64,000 bases of DNA from assembly GCA_948567375.1 (NCBI GenBank), contig OX419756.1:48622333-48686332 (forward strand), written 5' to 3'. The notes beneath the pieces are model-generated. The model saw only the letters and a list, made by a program, of their open reading frames with translations. It searched no databases and was not told the DNA's origin. Made by a program: the position numbers and the translations under genes. The first letter of the stretch is position 1, and each line of letters starts with the position of its first letter. The DNA comes from Lunularia cruciata (lineage: Eukaryota; Streptophyta; Marchantiopsida; Lunulariales; Lunulariaceae). Positions 21,241 to 31,914 of the stretch are shown here, in pieces.

Positions 21241-22982
21241 CTATGTTGGCAGTGGTACTACTCGCACTCTACCATCTTCCCATACACGCAAAAGGTGTCT
21301 GCCCTCCAATCTAAACCGTCTGGCTTGCTGAAGAACATGGTCTCTCTCCTTGGCCCCAACTGTGCCACCAACAACACCAATGCAAAGATAGTCCATCACT
21401 AAGGCATCATCATGAATGTCTTGCTGAACTGTACCAATATCTTCACTCTCTGGATCTATGACCTCAATAACTCCTCCTATATGCGCTGAGAGAGATACCA
21501 CCAAAGCCTCTGCAAATATACACAAAATGGCCGATGCATGCCAACCTGGCACCATCTCCTCATCTGTCTCACCATGCCAACGTGCTCCGGTCTGATCCTG
21601 TTGGCTGGGACACGGGTTTCTACTCAACCCATCTGCATCACAGTTCACCACTCCAAGTCTGTGAACAACCGTGAAATCATACTCTTGTACAATCAAAGCC
21701 CATCGTGCAAGCTTCCATGAAAGCTTGTCGGACTCCATCAACCACTTCAGCGGCTGATGATCAGTGATGAGAGTGAAGGGGTTACCAAATAGGTAACATC
21801 GTAAATGTGCTACTGCCCAAACTGCTGCCAAGCACTCTCCCTCATATGAACTATACTTCACCTCCGCTGAATTGTTGGAGCGACTAGCATAGGCCACCAC
21901 AAACTCCTTCCCCTCATCATCATGTTGGGTGAGCACCGCTCTAAGCCCCAACATACTCCAATCAGTGTGAACCTGAAATGGTCATCCCCTGACTAGTCTC
22001 CTCAAAATAGGAGCAGATGTCAACCTCTCCTTGAGCTCTACCAAAGCTCTCTCCTGCTCATCTCCCCAACATCACTCATGTGTAAGCTTGGTCAGCTTTG
22101 TCAAGACCTTGGCAATGGCACTAAATCCTCTAACATAGCGGTGATAGAAGTTCGCCAACCCAAGGAATGCTCGCACTTTGCTCACATCCATAGGCCAAGG
22201 AATATGTGCAATAGCCTCCACCTTGGTCTGCTAGACACCAAGTCATCCGGGGTAGATAGTGTGACCCAAATACTCAACTTGCTCGTGGAAGAACCTACAC
22301 TTCCCAGGATGTAATTTGAGTCCATGAGATCTCAACCTCTCAAACACCTCCAACAATTGTCTCTCGTGCTCCTCCATAGTAGTGCTATAAACCAAAATGT
22401 CATCAATATAGCACCGAGCAAAATCCAATCCAGCTAGGATCCTATCCATGACCCTCTGGAACTCAGCAAGAGTGTTCTTTAACCCAAATGGTAAGAACCT
22501 CCACTAATATAACACATCCTTGCCATGAGGATCAATAGCCAAAATGCTATCTTGGACTTATCCTCCTCCTTGATCGGCAACCGAAGATATCCCGCTCGAA
22601 GATCCAAAGTACTGAAGATCTTTGCATGCCCAATTGCATCAAAAATCTCCTCCAGTGTAGGCATGGCATACCGATCAACCCTGGTCTATCAATTGATAGG
22701 ATGGTAATCTCCACACATCCGCCTATCTGTATAGTTGCCATGCATATCCTTCTTGGCTGGCATCACTGTCGCTGATGCATACTCTCCATGTGAAATCTCC
22801 ACCAAACCAGCCTCAAAAAGGTCACTACTCCGGCTCTGAATCAATGTCCTCTCCATCTCACTATATCGATAAGGAAGTCGGAAAACTGGTGTGTCATTAG
22901 TAAGCTCAATCCGTACACCCAGTCCCTTTAGAGCACCCAAATCCTTTATACTGAAGGCAAAACAACTTGTGTGACTCCTCAA
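21241..22982 (-). pseudogene. Element C reverse transcriptase and RNase H
   Basis: RT starts with LFEAGLVEISHGEYASATVM and CGDYHPIN, then STLDLRAGYLRLPI, and the catalytic box YIDDILVYS near 22400, intact. The thumb (VRAFLGLANFYHRYV) and RNase H follow: AVLTQHDDEGKEFVVAYASR, SSYEGECLAAVWAVAHLRCYL and LITDHQPLKWL. A 237-codon open frame covers RNase H and the connection to integrase (21954-21241). Frameshifts occur near 22465 and upstream; stops are TGA and TAG. The RT converts element RNA to cDNA and RNase H removes the RNA strand. The RT resembles Ty3/gypsy; I cannot assign the clade. Confidence 0.85.
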
Positions 22983-23410
22983 GAACCTCCAAACCCTTCG
23001 TCTTTCCTCTCCAATAAGCTTGGGTCCAAGATTTGGCTCCCAAGTATCCTCTGTAACTATAGTAAGAGTGGAAGACGTACTGATTGACTGCTACACTGGG
23101 CCCTTGGGAGCAATAGTGTCATGCTCCCGCCCACTAGAGGTCCCAACCTCTGTGTGAAAAACTCCCTCCACTCTGGCTGCAAGCTCCACATGTCCTATGG
23201 CTGCATCCCATGTGGACCAAGGGTGTAATCCAAGTAGCCCATGCTCACCTGGATGGACTCTAAGTAGACCACTCTCCCTAGTAGCTACTGGATGTGTCCC
23301 AAGAATACCATGTCCACTTGGTCCATCGCCCTCAGCATGTGCCTAAATCGTCTTGATAGGGTGATGCCTATCAAGCGCATCATATGCTGCTCTGCCAAGC
23401 CAAGGCTCAC
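22983..23410 (-). other. Element C spacer between methyltransferase and RT
   Basis: A reading frame broken by stops and at least one frameshift. I see no domain motif. It probably contains a linker and the RT N-terminal extension. Confidence 0.4.
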
Positions 23411-24358
23411 AATCCAGGTCAAACAATTCAGGTCCATAACCTGACCTAACACTTGACGCCTGGATGCCTTTAACACTGCTGGAACAGCGGTAATACCGGT
23501 ATGAAAACCCATCGCCCACTCTCTCTCATCAGCGTTGGGCTCCACCAACTGCTATAAATGTGAGTCCTAAACAAGTCCAGGTCCTCCCTCTCAAAAAGCA
23601 TGAGAGCCTGGGAAACTCATGAGTGTGGGAAATGCAGCTCTAGGCTGTCCAACTAGGTTCACCACTGCCATAAGTGACCTATCAGCGACTACCACTATCT
23701 AAGACTGATGCCTAACATCCAAGATATCATCAACAAGGATGTGGTCAAGTCGCTGAATCCCATCATAAGCGCGCTGTAGAACCTCTCTGGGTAAGAGGTT
23801 TGTCCACCAAAGATGAAGACAATGAGCCTGTGATCCCACTCTAGTTGCATCTAACAATACAGCAGGTCCTATCCAAGAATGGACCTGATGTGTACTCACC
23901 ACCACTTGAGTGCGAGAATCATCCATCAAAGGAATGTTCTCCAAAAGGTAAGCTGGAGAACCAGATTGATGAACCTGGAGATGTTGTAGTATCTGTAACA
24001 TCTCCCAAAACACACCAAAATGAGGATCCTAAAGACCCAAACCGTGGCCCGCACATGTATGTCCCTGACATGGCCATCCAAAAATCACCAAGTGAATAGG
24101 CCCATGTCTCTCTAGGTCATGCGCCCCCAATAAGGAAATGTCTCCTGTTAGGGCTTTCTGGTAACCTTTGACTGCTGACATCGGTAATAACTCCGGATAC
24201 CAATAGGCCAAGTATGCCACATGATGTAGAGAAACTTGCCTAGCAGTCTCATCTCTCTCTACATACAAGTACCTCTGTACTTGGATACCCTCATGTAACA
24301 CCACAGCTAGTCCGGTGTTGATCCCACCAAACAACTCCAATAGGCATATCCCCTCTAT
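23411..24358 (-). pseudogene. C5 cytosine DNA methyltransferase domain of element C
   Basis: The minus strand encodes the conserved C5-methyltransferase motifs in canonical, unpermuted order: motif I ELFGGINTG (about 24337-24311, S-adenosylmethionine binding), motif II YVERDETAR, motif IV GWPCQGHTCAG with the catalytic Cys of PCQ (24073-24065), motif VI ENI (23938-23930), a VLLDATRVGSQAH...WWTNL segment (motif VIII region, about 23860-23800), and a motif IX/X region with RRQVLGQVMDLNCLTW (about 23460-23411). All are in one frame, broken by TAG at about 24026 and 23696 and a few others. The GPAVLLDA...WWTNL block recalls DNMT3-type enzymes more than DNMT1 or the rearranged plant DRMs; that is inference. 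It lies between protease and RT, so it is part of pol and not a separate gene. Confidence 0.85.
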
Positions 24359-24748
24359 TGGATACTACCAAGCAATGAGTGTGGTATCCAAAGGTGTCAA
24401 AGCAATCGCCTCTGGAGGCTCATCCTCACACTCATCTCCTGATGGTACAAAGGCTCCACTCCAAGCCTGCTGCACCAACTGATCTGCATGATGTTGCAAT
24501 GCCTCCTCTGAACTCCACAATGGAACATCCAAGGTGGATAGAACAATCCTACTCGTACTCCAAAGCCGAGTTATCTCCTCTGGTACTAGATTATCCTCTG
24601 CATAGACGTTCCCCTCCAACAAGTCACCAGGCCAAGTAATCGCACCATTGAAAGCTAAAATTGATGCTGCCATGGTCTCAGACTGTAGTGAGCCAAGACT
24701 GCCACTACTAAAGCGTATTGGTAGGCGATATACCCATCCCTCACCAGA
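24359..24748 (-). pseudogene. Element C linker between protease and methyltransferase, unknown domain
   Basis: A 102-codon open stretch (24673-24365) in the same frame as protease and methyltransferase, bounded by TAG codons. It is acidic and Trp-containing (PSGDECEDEPPEAIALTP near its end). I do not recognise any family. Confidence 0.45.
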
Positions 24749-25417
24749 CTACCAACCAGGTCTATAAGAGGTTGTCTCCTCCCAATAGTCAATGCTAAAA
24801 CCCATGAGGTATAACACTGCTCCCCCAATTAGCACATCATATGACTCAGCTATTGTTGCAATAGCTTGAGCTCTCACCACCGAATTATCAGTCGTATGAC
24901 CAGACTGAACCTGGACAACAAGCTCTCCACATGTGATGTACTGTGTCAAACCACCACCTACAGATGTCTGGATCTGAAATGGACACCTCTCCTCATCGGT
25001 CTTTTGTAACTCCAGACAGACAACTGCATCCTTCCCCAACATAAGGGGCTGCGCACCAGAGTCTAACAAGACTCTCTATGGTGTATAGATCTTTCCTGAA
25101 GGTCCCACCAAACAAAAAATCCCTCTTTGGTTATCCAATAGGACAACACCATGTGTAAATCGTGCTCTCTCAAAGGCCGGTCTAGCTGGCAACTCCTCGA
25201 GTCTAGTCGCTGCTGCCTGCCATAAACCACTGGTCGCTGAACGGATCCCATGCTCCTCAAGCAAGTTAGCTCCACTACCAACCACCTCTACTCTAGTAGT
25301 AGGAACTGCACCATCCCTACTCTCACACAACGTGGCAGCCAACCGGAATACTGGGGCTAGGTCAACTCCCAATGTAAACATATCACTAGCCAAAAACAAA
25401 AGATGCCGCATAATCAG
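24749..25417 (-). pseudogene. Element C aspartic protease
   Basis: The catalytic motif LLDSGAQPLMLGKD lies at about 25072-25031, followed by a flap-like region and AESYDVLIGGAVLYLMGF near 24850-24800, matching the retropepsin fold (DSGA and a hydrophobic-hydrophobic-G motif). The 111-codon open stretch upstream (25411-25076) is a pre-protease region in the same frame, separated by a TAG. The enzyme would cleave the gag-pol polyprotein in the particle. Confidence 0.72.
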
Positions 25418-25861
25418 CTAAGCCGCCCTCAACATCATGCTAGACTCAGTCTGTGTAGTAGCACGTGGCTGACTAGCAGGTAGTCCATCATGTAATCCAT
25501 CACCACCTACCACACCTGCACTGGGACATCTAGGAACCATGGATGTTGTCTGCAATGCCTCAGATAGCGTGAAAGATTGGGGAAGTCTGACCTGTCTCCC
25601 AACCTCTCCTCTCTGTGGGTCCAACTCCACTGATGCTCCTCTAGACTCTGGAGCACATACTGCACTCCTAGTCACTACTGCAGATGCATCCACCTGTGCT
25701 GCTCCGCACATGAAGTCCAAAGCATCTCTATCACTAGCATATGAGGTGGAAGCCTCAGCACCCGAATCTGATCTCCTCTGAGCAATAGCCATACTAGCCA
25801 ATCTCTGCTCCAACAGCTCAATCCGAGTAGCCATAGCTGTGTCAGAAGTAAGGGCAAGTAC
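25418..25861 (-). pseudogene. Element C gag C-terminal part, 3' of the B insertion
   Basis: Continues the gag frame from 33690 once B and one GTAC copy are removed: the frame runs from the Gly/Arg-rich tail after the zinc knuckles into a short helical segment (RIELLEQRLASMAIAQ) and then a low-complexity Ser/Thr/Arg linker up to a TAG at 25418. No enzyme motif. Confidence 0.65.
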
Positions 25862-26553
25862 TATAACACTCATTTGTGCATGTGTATGGTATTGTGATAT
25901 TTAGCTTGGTATTACAAGTACTTAAGAGATATTATTTATATAGAGATAAAGGATGGTTCTATATTAGTCATGGTTAGCTAAAGTTAGTCATAGCTAAGAT
26001 AGAGGGGACCTTACTTTAGAGGAAGTAGAAAAGATGAGCACCACTATTTTGGATTTTAGTGTGTTGACTTGGTATTATTCCTAGGTGTTTGGCTTTGAGG
26101 AAAGAGTTGAGAACTCTTGGGCCCACAAGCCTTTTTGTTTTGGATTCTTCTTTAGTCCAAGGATAGCCCATGTGAAGGAATCCTTGACTTAGTGGTTGGG
26201 TCAAGATAAGACCACATGCTTAGGGGAATATGCCCATGTGAATAGATATTCCTTTCTACTTTTTGACTTTATTTGACTTTTAGTCTAGTAACTTGAGTTA
26301 CTATGGTAATTAGTAACTTTGGTACGTAACTATTTCACAAGTATATAAACAAGGGGTGAGGAGGTACTCATCATCCTTTCATTTGCAACTATCTCTCTCT
26401 CATTGAGTTCTCTAGTGAGCAATGTCTTGAGTCTTGGAGTGTTAGCCTTGGAGGAGTATGATGGAGTTGGGGCTCCTTGCCTTCTTAGTCCATGGTGCGC
26501 TACCATAATAGCCATCAGAGGTTCATCCTGAGTGAGAGACATGCCAACTCACA
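25862..26553 (+). repeat. 5' LTR of B
   Basis: Starts TATAACACTC (the 3' LTR has TGTAACACTC, so the terminal G mutated) and ends CTCACA. A TATATAAA box at 26342-26349 is the probable core promoter. The same LTR occurs as solo or partial copies at 233-588 and 2948-3644. Confidence 0.93.
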
Positions 26554-26557
26554 TTTT

Positions 26558-26576
26558 TGGTTCCGTTGCCGGGACC
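26558..26576 (+). promoter_or_regulatory. Primer binding site of B
   Basis: TGGTTCCGTTGCCGGGACC begins four bases after the LTR. It resembles the TGGCGCCGTTGCCGGGG-type site of plant Tat-lineage elements, pairing with a tRNA 3' end (CCA complement TGG). The tRNA identity is not determined here. Confidence 0.6.
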
Positions 26577-26759
26577 TTTCTAGAAGGCAAGGTAATGTTC
26601 CGCGTTCAATTCTACATTAGGCAGAAGGAGGCTATGAGAGCTCACTTGGAGAGAACATTAGGAGAGGAGAGGGCTGAACTTATGTTAGAGAACCAAGATC
26701 CATTTGTATACCATGTAGTTCATTATGATGTCTTTGAGGTGATTTTATAAATCTTGTAC

Positions 26760-27889
26760 ACATGAGAGGAATTGGAGAGATTGTGTGAGGTGGATTGCAG
26801 ATTTTGGGGATTAAGGTGATTTTGGGCAAAATCTCAAGTTTAAGATTTGGACTTGAGATTTCTACACATGATAGCTTGGGTTATCTTCCAGTTAGCACAC
26901 TTAAAATTATTGTGAGAGCTTCTATGCGCACTGGGCTAGAATTTTTGAAAGTTGATAGGGTAAAGTGCTCCCGCAACTGCATGCTCTTTGGAAAATTGTA
27001 TAGAGTTTTCCATTTCTTCAATTTTCATTGAATTGTCCTAAAAATTTCCAAGAAAATTCAGTGGATTGTATCCTACCTGTTGCCACAAAAATTAGAGAGA
27101 GATCGTTCTTGCGCAGGGAGTTATGAGTTTTTGAAGTGAAGGGGGTGGTTTTAAGACCAAATCTGAAATATGGGTGCTGAATAGAAAGGTGTCTAGGCCA
27201 AATGGCTTGATGAAAAGATCTGAAATTTTGCAGGGAGTTAAGCCCTAGAGTTGTGATTAAGTGTGCTAAATTTCAGAGGACTATGACATACTGGTTAGGA
27301 TATTTGAGTGACATTGTGAAGAAGGGTCAATTCTGCAAAGTGGAGATCTCATGCATGAGGAGTTTGAGATCAACAAAAAGCATGTTTGAGTGTTTAGATT
27401 CATTTTGGGAACATGGAGGGCCATCAAGAGTGGAAATTGAGATGATGCAAGGTTCCCCAAGGGTTTGAGGTGATTGAAGGGGTGGATTTGAGGAAAAGAG
27501 AGTTTACAATAGAATTTGAAGAGAGTGTTTAGAGGATCCAAAAACCTACACCACTTGGAGGAAAGAGTGAGTCTAAGTGCTTTTTGTGTGGAGAGAAGGG
27601 ACATAAGGCAAGTTCATGTCCATTGACCTTTGAGAGCAAGAGATTGAGAGAAAGGAGAGGCTTACTGGACTTGGGTTTACATATTGGATCTTCTTCACCA
27701 AGATTGGGAGGAAGAAGATCTAAGACCAAGGAGTTGTGTGAGCTTTGTGGAGTTGAAGGACTTCCAAAAGGACATGAGTGTAGTAGAGTAAAATCAATTT
27801 TGGAGACTTTGGTGAAGGATCTTGGAGAGAGTCTTAGTATAGCTACAGAAATACTACCACCTTCATCAACTAGTTCTCAAGATTAGTGA
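26760..27889 (+). pseudogene. B extra ORF upstream of gag with zinc knuckle
   Basis: Between primer site and gag there is degraded coding-like sequence, with open stretches at 26795-27031 and 27584-27886. In the frame running into the second there is a VDLRKREFTIEFEES segment, one stop, then a perfect CX2CX4HX4C knuckle (CFLCGEKGHKASSC, about 27560-27605) and a second Cys/His cluster (CELCGVEGLPKGHEC) about 50 residues later. Upstream ORFs of unknown role are known from Ogre/Tat elements, but none of those that I recall has this knuckle pair. Function unknown; nucleic-acid binding is likely from the knuckle. Confidence 0.55.
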
Positions 27890-28119
27890 TGGAGATAATC
27901 TTTCAACTTATGGATAAACTATCCATGAGAGTTAGATTAATATGCACTCTAGGATTTGATGTTGCTATAGAAATCTTGGAGCAACCTGAACCTTTTGTGT
28001 TCCCTAGAGTGGATTATTCTCAGATGGTGTTAGTCATGTATATACTCTATTAGTAATAGAGTGAGAGAAAAGAAAAGAGAAGAAAAAATTGAGAGAAAGA
28101 AAGATAGTGAGAGGTTAAG

Positions 28120-29730
28120 ATGGGGAAAATTCCGGTTTTCTTTGGCAAGGATGGAGAAGATGTGGAGGCCTTTGTGAGAGACTTCAAGAGAGCTTGCATA
28201 GGAAACAATGAGAGGAGGAAGAATGAGTGGGCCTCATTATTACCAGATTTCTTTCAGGATGTAGCACTTACATGGTATGAGTCAGAATACCAAAAGAGAG
28301 AGAGGAGAGATGGGGAAGAAGAGTTTTGGGAGACTTTGACTTCAGCACTCATTGAGAACTTTCTTCTTGATGAGAGTTATGAGAGATTGATGAGTGAGGT
28401 TACATTTCTCAAGCAAGGAGATGGAGAGAAAGTGAGAGTCTATGTGGAAAGAGTAGAAAAGTTAGAGTTCAGATTTCACATAGTGTTGAGGAAGGGTGGG
28501 GATGATGTGGAGACTACAATGATTGGCAAAGGGGCCATGCTTACCAAGAATTTTGTGGGAGAGTTGAGACCACAAATTAGAAGCAAGGTGAGATATGAGA
28601 AACCTTCTTCCAAGGTTGAAGCTATCAAGATCGCAATTCGTATGGAGGAGAGTTTGGAAGGGGATGAGAGTGATTTGGTAGTGAAGGAGGTTGTGCATCC
28701 TCCTCAAGGCTACAAGTATGGTGGAACTTTTGATACTTTGGTGACAAGGGTTGCACCACAAGTAGTAGTTGCTCCAGTTCTTGCACCTCTACCAAAAGAT
28801 CCACTCCAAACCATCACAGAACAACTTGCCGATCTCAAGATCAATGTGGTGCAACTATGGGAGAAGAGAGAGGTGGATCATAATGTAGGGAGAGGGCCTA
28901 GGAGTTATGGAAACTATCCATATAGAGGAGGCCAACCAGCCAACAATTTCAATGATAGAAATTGTTTTGGTTGTGGAGGAAGAGGCCATATCCAAAGGAA
29001 TTGCCCAAATTCCACTTACCATGGAGGAAGGGGTTATGAGGGAGCCAATAGAGGGAAAGAGGGAGGTAGTGAAACCCAAGTGGCTCCTAATCCCAACAAA
29101 GGTAAGGGGATAACATCCATAGATGTGGTTGAGAGCAAGTATGAGAAAGGAGAGTGCTCAAACTCCAAGGGTCTTAATTTGGAGCTTTTGGCACAAGAGA
29201 AGAAGAGAGCTTGTTTTGCAGAGGATGTTCACTCTTCTCAAGGATTTACTCCAAGCAAGGATACTCCTATGTCTACTAGGAGCACTCGTATCTCAACACC
29301 ATCAACAACAAAGACTCCAAGGAAGAAGTTGGGGATGGAGGACTTCTTGATCTCAAAGCAACAATGGAACTACAATGTGTTGGAGGATGTTGGTAGTCAC
29401 AAGGCTAACATCACAATGGGCCAATTAATTGCTTTGAACCCTACCTTGAGAAAGGAGCTTAGAGGTGGTTTGAGTTCTACAAGGAGCAAGAGGAAGAAGA
29501 AGGCAAAAGTTTCGGTATCAATGGAGGTGGTGGATGCCAAGCCTGCACCATGGGAGGCTTGTGAATATGCCTCCAAGATTGATGTGAGAGTGAATGGTCA
29601 CAACATCAAGGATGCATTGGTTGATGGAGGATCAGCAGTGAATGCTATGTCAGAAAGGTTGATGAAGAAGTTGGGTATGATACCCTCAAGACCTTCAACA
29701 TTTGTGGTGAGCATGGCAAACAAGCAATAA
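28120..29730 (+). CDS. B gag with zinc knuckle and start of protease
   Basis: An open frame of 536 codons from an ATG preceded by an A/G-rich leader. The N-terminal half is the capsid-like Retrotrans_gag domain (WASLLPDFFQDVALTWYESE, FLLDESYERLMSEV). A CCHC knuckle CFGCGGRGHIQRNC lies near residues 285-298. The C-terminal part is the beginning of an aspartic protease with DALVDGGSAVNAMS near residue 500; the active-site triplet is D-G-G instead of D-S/T-G. The frame stops at TAA (probably CAA) but continues in the same phase, so gag and pol were one polyprotein. Confidence 0.85.
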   Translation: MGKIPVFFGKDGEDVEAFVRDFKRACIGNNERRKNEWASLLPDFFQDVALTWYESEYQKRERRDGEEEFWETLTSALIENFLLDESYERLMSEVTFLKQGDGEKVRVYVERVEKLEFRFHIVLRKGGDDVETTMIGKGAMLTKNFVGELRPQIRSKVRYEKPSSKVEAIKIAIRMEESLEGDESDLVVKEVVHPPQGYKYGGTFDTLVTRVAPQVVVAPVLAPLPKDPLQTITEQLADLKINVVQLWEKREVDHNVGRGPRSYGNYPYRGGQPANNFNDRNCFGCGGRGHIQRNCPNSTYHGGRGYEGANRGKEGGSETQVAPNPNKGKGITSIDVVESKYEKGECSNSKGLNLELLAQEKKRACFAEDVHSSQGFTPSKDTPMSTRSTRISTPSTTKTPRKKLGMEDFLISKQQWNYNVLEDVGSHKANITMGQLIALNPTLRKELRGGLSSTRSKRKKKAKVSVSMEVVDAKPAPWEACEYASKIDVRVNGHNIKDALVDGGSAVNAMSERLMKKLGMIPSRPSTFVVSMANKQ

Positions 29731-31914
29731 GTTCAACCAGTAGGGGTGATGGATAAAGTGGTAGTTTCAGTTATGGGAGTTCAAAATCTCATGACTTTCC
29801 AAGTCTTGAAGGATTCAAGCTATGACTTACTTCTTGGGAGGCCATGGTTGAGAGCAGCACGCACAACTGATTGATGGCACAAAGGGTACTTGAGGATTGG
29901 GCCATCAAACCATAGAGTCACTGTTCATGTGACTAACACCACCAACACTTCACATTCAGATACACCATCTTCTGATTATTAGGAATCAGATTCTGAAGAA
30001 GGAGCTTCAGGTGTGGACACAAGCATGGAGGAGGAGACTTCCACGGAGGAGGATGAATCTGAATCTGATTCAGATGTATATCCCTTGTGTGCTATGGATT
30101 TTGCACCTAAGCCAGAGGTTTTGAAGGACCCAAACAAATCACCATTGACACTTGAGGAGGTAGAGAGAAGGTTAGCTACCCTCAAGTATGGCCCAAATGT
30201 TACCAAGGAGGAGAAGGTGAGATTTGAGGAGATTTTCCGCAAGTTCATCAATGTGTTTGCTTTTAGTTACAAGGATTTGAAGGAAGTCACCTTGGAGGAG
30301 CACAAGATAGAGGTGGAGTCACATGCAAGACCAATCCGCCAAAAGCAACGTAGCATTAGCCCACCAATATCTTTGGTTGTGAAGGAGGAGATTGATAAGC
30401 TCAAGGAGGCCGGATTTATCTTTGAGGTGGAGAATTCAAAATGGGTGTCTCCAATTGTCATTGTGAAGAAAAAGAATGGCAAGCATTGGGTATGTGTGGA
30501 TTACAAGAAGCTCAATGCTGTTACCAAGAAGGACTACTACCCATTGCCGTTCATTGATGAGATCTTGGAGGAGGTTGCAAGTCATGAGAGGTACAGTTTT
30601 GGAGATGGTTATAGTGGATACAACCAAATCAAGATTGCACCAGAGCATCAACAACTCACCACGTTCATTACACCTTGGGGAACTTATGCTTTCAAGGTCA
30701 TGCCTTTTGGGCTTTGCAATGCTCCAGCCACATTCCAACGGTTCATGAACAAGGTATTTGAACCTTTCATTGGGAAATTTGTGAGAGACTTCATTGATGA
30801 CTTTTGTGTCTATGGGAGCAAGGAAGAGCACTTTGAGCACATAATCAAAGTTTTGCAACACTTGGATGAGGCAAATGCATCACTCAACCCAGAGAAGTGC
30901 ATTTTTGGATGTGAAGAAGGTCTACTTTTGGGGCACATCATCTCCAAGGATGGAATAGCAGTTGATCCTGAGAAGGTGAGGAAAATCTCAGACCTTCCAT
31001 TCTCTTCAAGCTTGACAAAGTTACGTCAATTCTTGGGGATGGTTGGATACTATAGGAGGTTCATCTTCTCATTTTCCAACAAAGCTTATGCATTGACCAT
31101 CTACATGAAGAACGGTGTAGATTACATGGTGATTTTGGAGGACAAGGAGGCTCTCAAAGCTTTTGAGGAGCTCAAGCAAACCCTTGTTGTAGCTCCAATT
31201 CTTGCTAAACCTGATTGGAGTAAGCCTTTCATCCTCTACATTGATACTTCTAATGTAGCTATAGAATGCACTCTTAGTCAATTAGACCAAGATGGGCATG
31301 ATCATCCAATAGCTTATGCTAGTAGGCAGATGGTTTCAGTAGAGAAGAACTACTCTGTCACGGAGAGAGAAGGGTTGGCAGTGATCTTTGGTCTCAAAAA
31401 GTTTAGACACTTCTTGATTGGAGGGAAAGCCACGATTGTCACGGATCACAAGGGTTTGAAGTACAACTTCAACAAGCCTAATGTTGAAGGGAGACTAGCA
31501 AGGTGGATGATACTCTTATCTGAGTATGACTACACCATTGAGGATAGGCCAGGAAAGAAACATGCAAATGCTGATTTGTTATCAAGAGCCTATGATCATG
31601 ATGGAGATGAGCCAGTGGATGATTCCTTCCCGGATGAGGAGCTCATGACAATCTCAGTCACTCAAGAGGTTCCAATGGAGTACAAGGAGATTGTAGATTT
31701 TATGACAAGAGGTAACTATCCAGAAGGGATGCATGCTAGGGAGTGGAAGGCCCTTGCAGCAAGATCTAGACCTTACACAATGGTGGAGGATATTCTTTTT
31801 CATCAAGGAGCAAATGGTCTACTTCGAAGAGCAGTGGGTAAGGAAGAGTCTATCCTATTCATAAAGGAGTTTCATGAAGGTTTAGTATGTGGAGGACACT
31901 TTGTAGGAAGGTGA
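29731..31914 (+). pseudogene. B protease end, reverse transcriptase and RNase H
   Basis: After the rest of protease (SSYDLLLGRPWL) and an acidic Ser/Glu/Asp linker, an open frame of 633 codons (30013-31914) carries RT: SKWVSPIVIVKKKNG, YKKLNAVTKKDYYPLPF, MPFGLCNAPATFQRFMN, and the catalytic box FIDDFCVYG (F/YxDD, intact), then FLGMVGYYRRFI. RNase H follows with FILYIDTSNVAI, YSVTEREGLAVIFGLKKFRHFL and TDHKGLKY. It ends near the integrase HHCC start at a single-base frameshift (about 31910). Stops at 29872 (TGA) and 29981 (TAG) precede the long frame. Confidence 0.85.

Noticed and set aside
21538-21720. Plus-strand frames within element C (20019-25781)
   Set aside because: They are shadows of the minus-strand polyprotein; none shows a domain.
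23411-24358. The methyltransferase as a host gene captured near a TE
   Set aside because: It is in the same frame as protease, flanked by protease and RT on the same strand, within one target duplication. It therefore belongs to the element.
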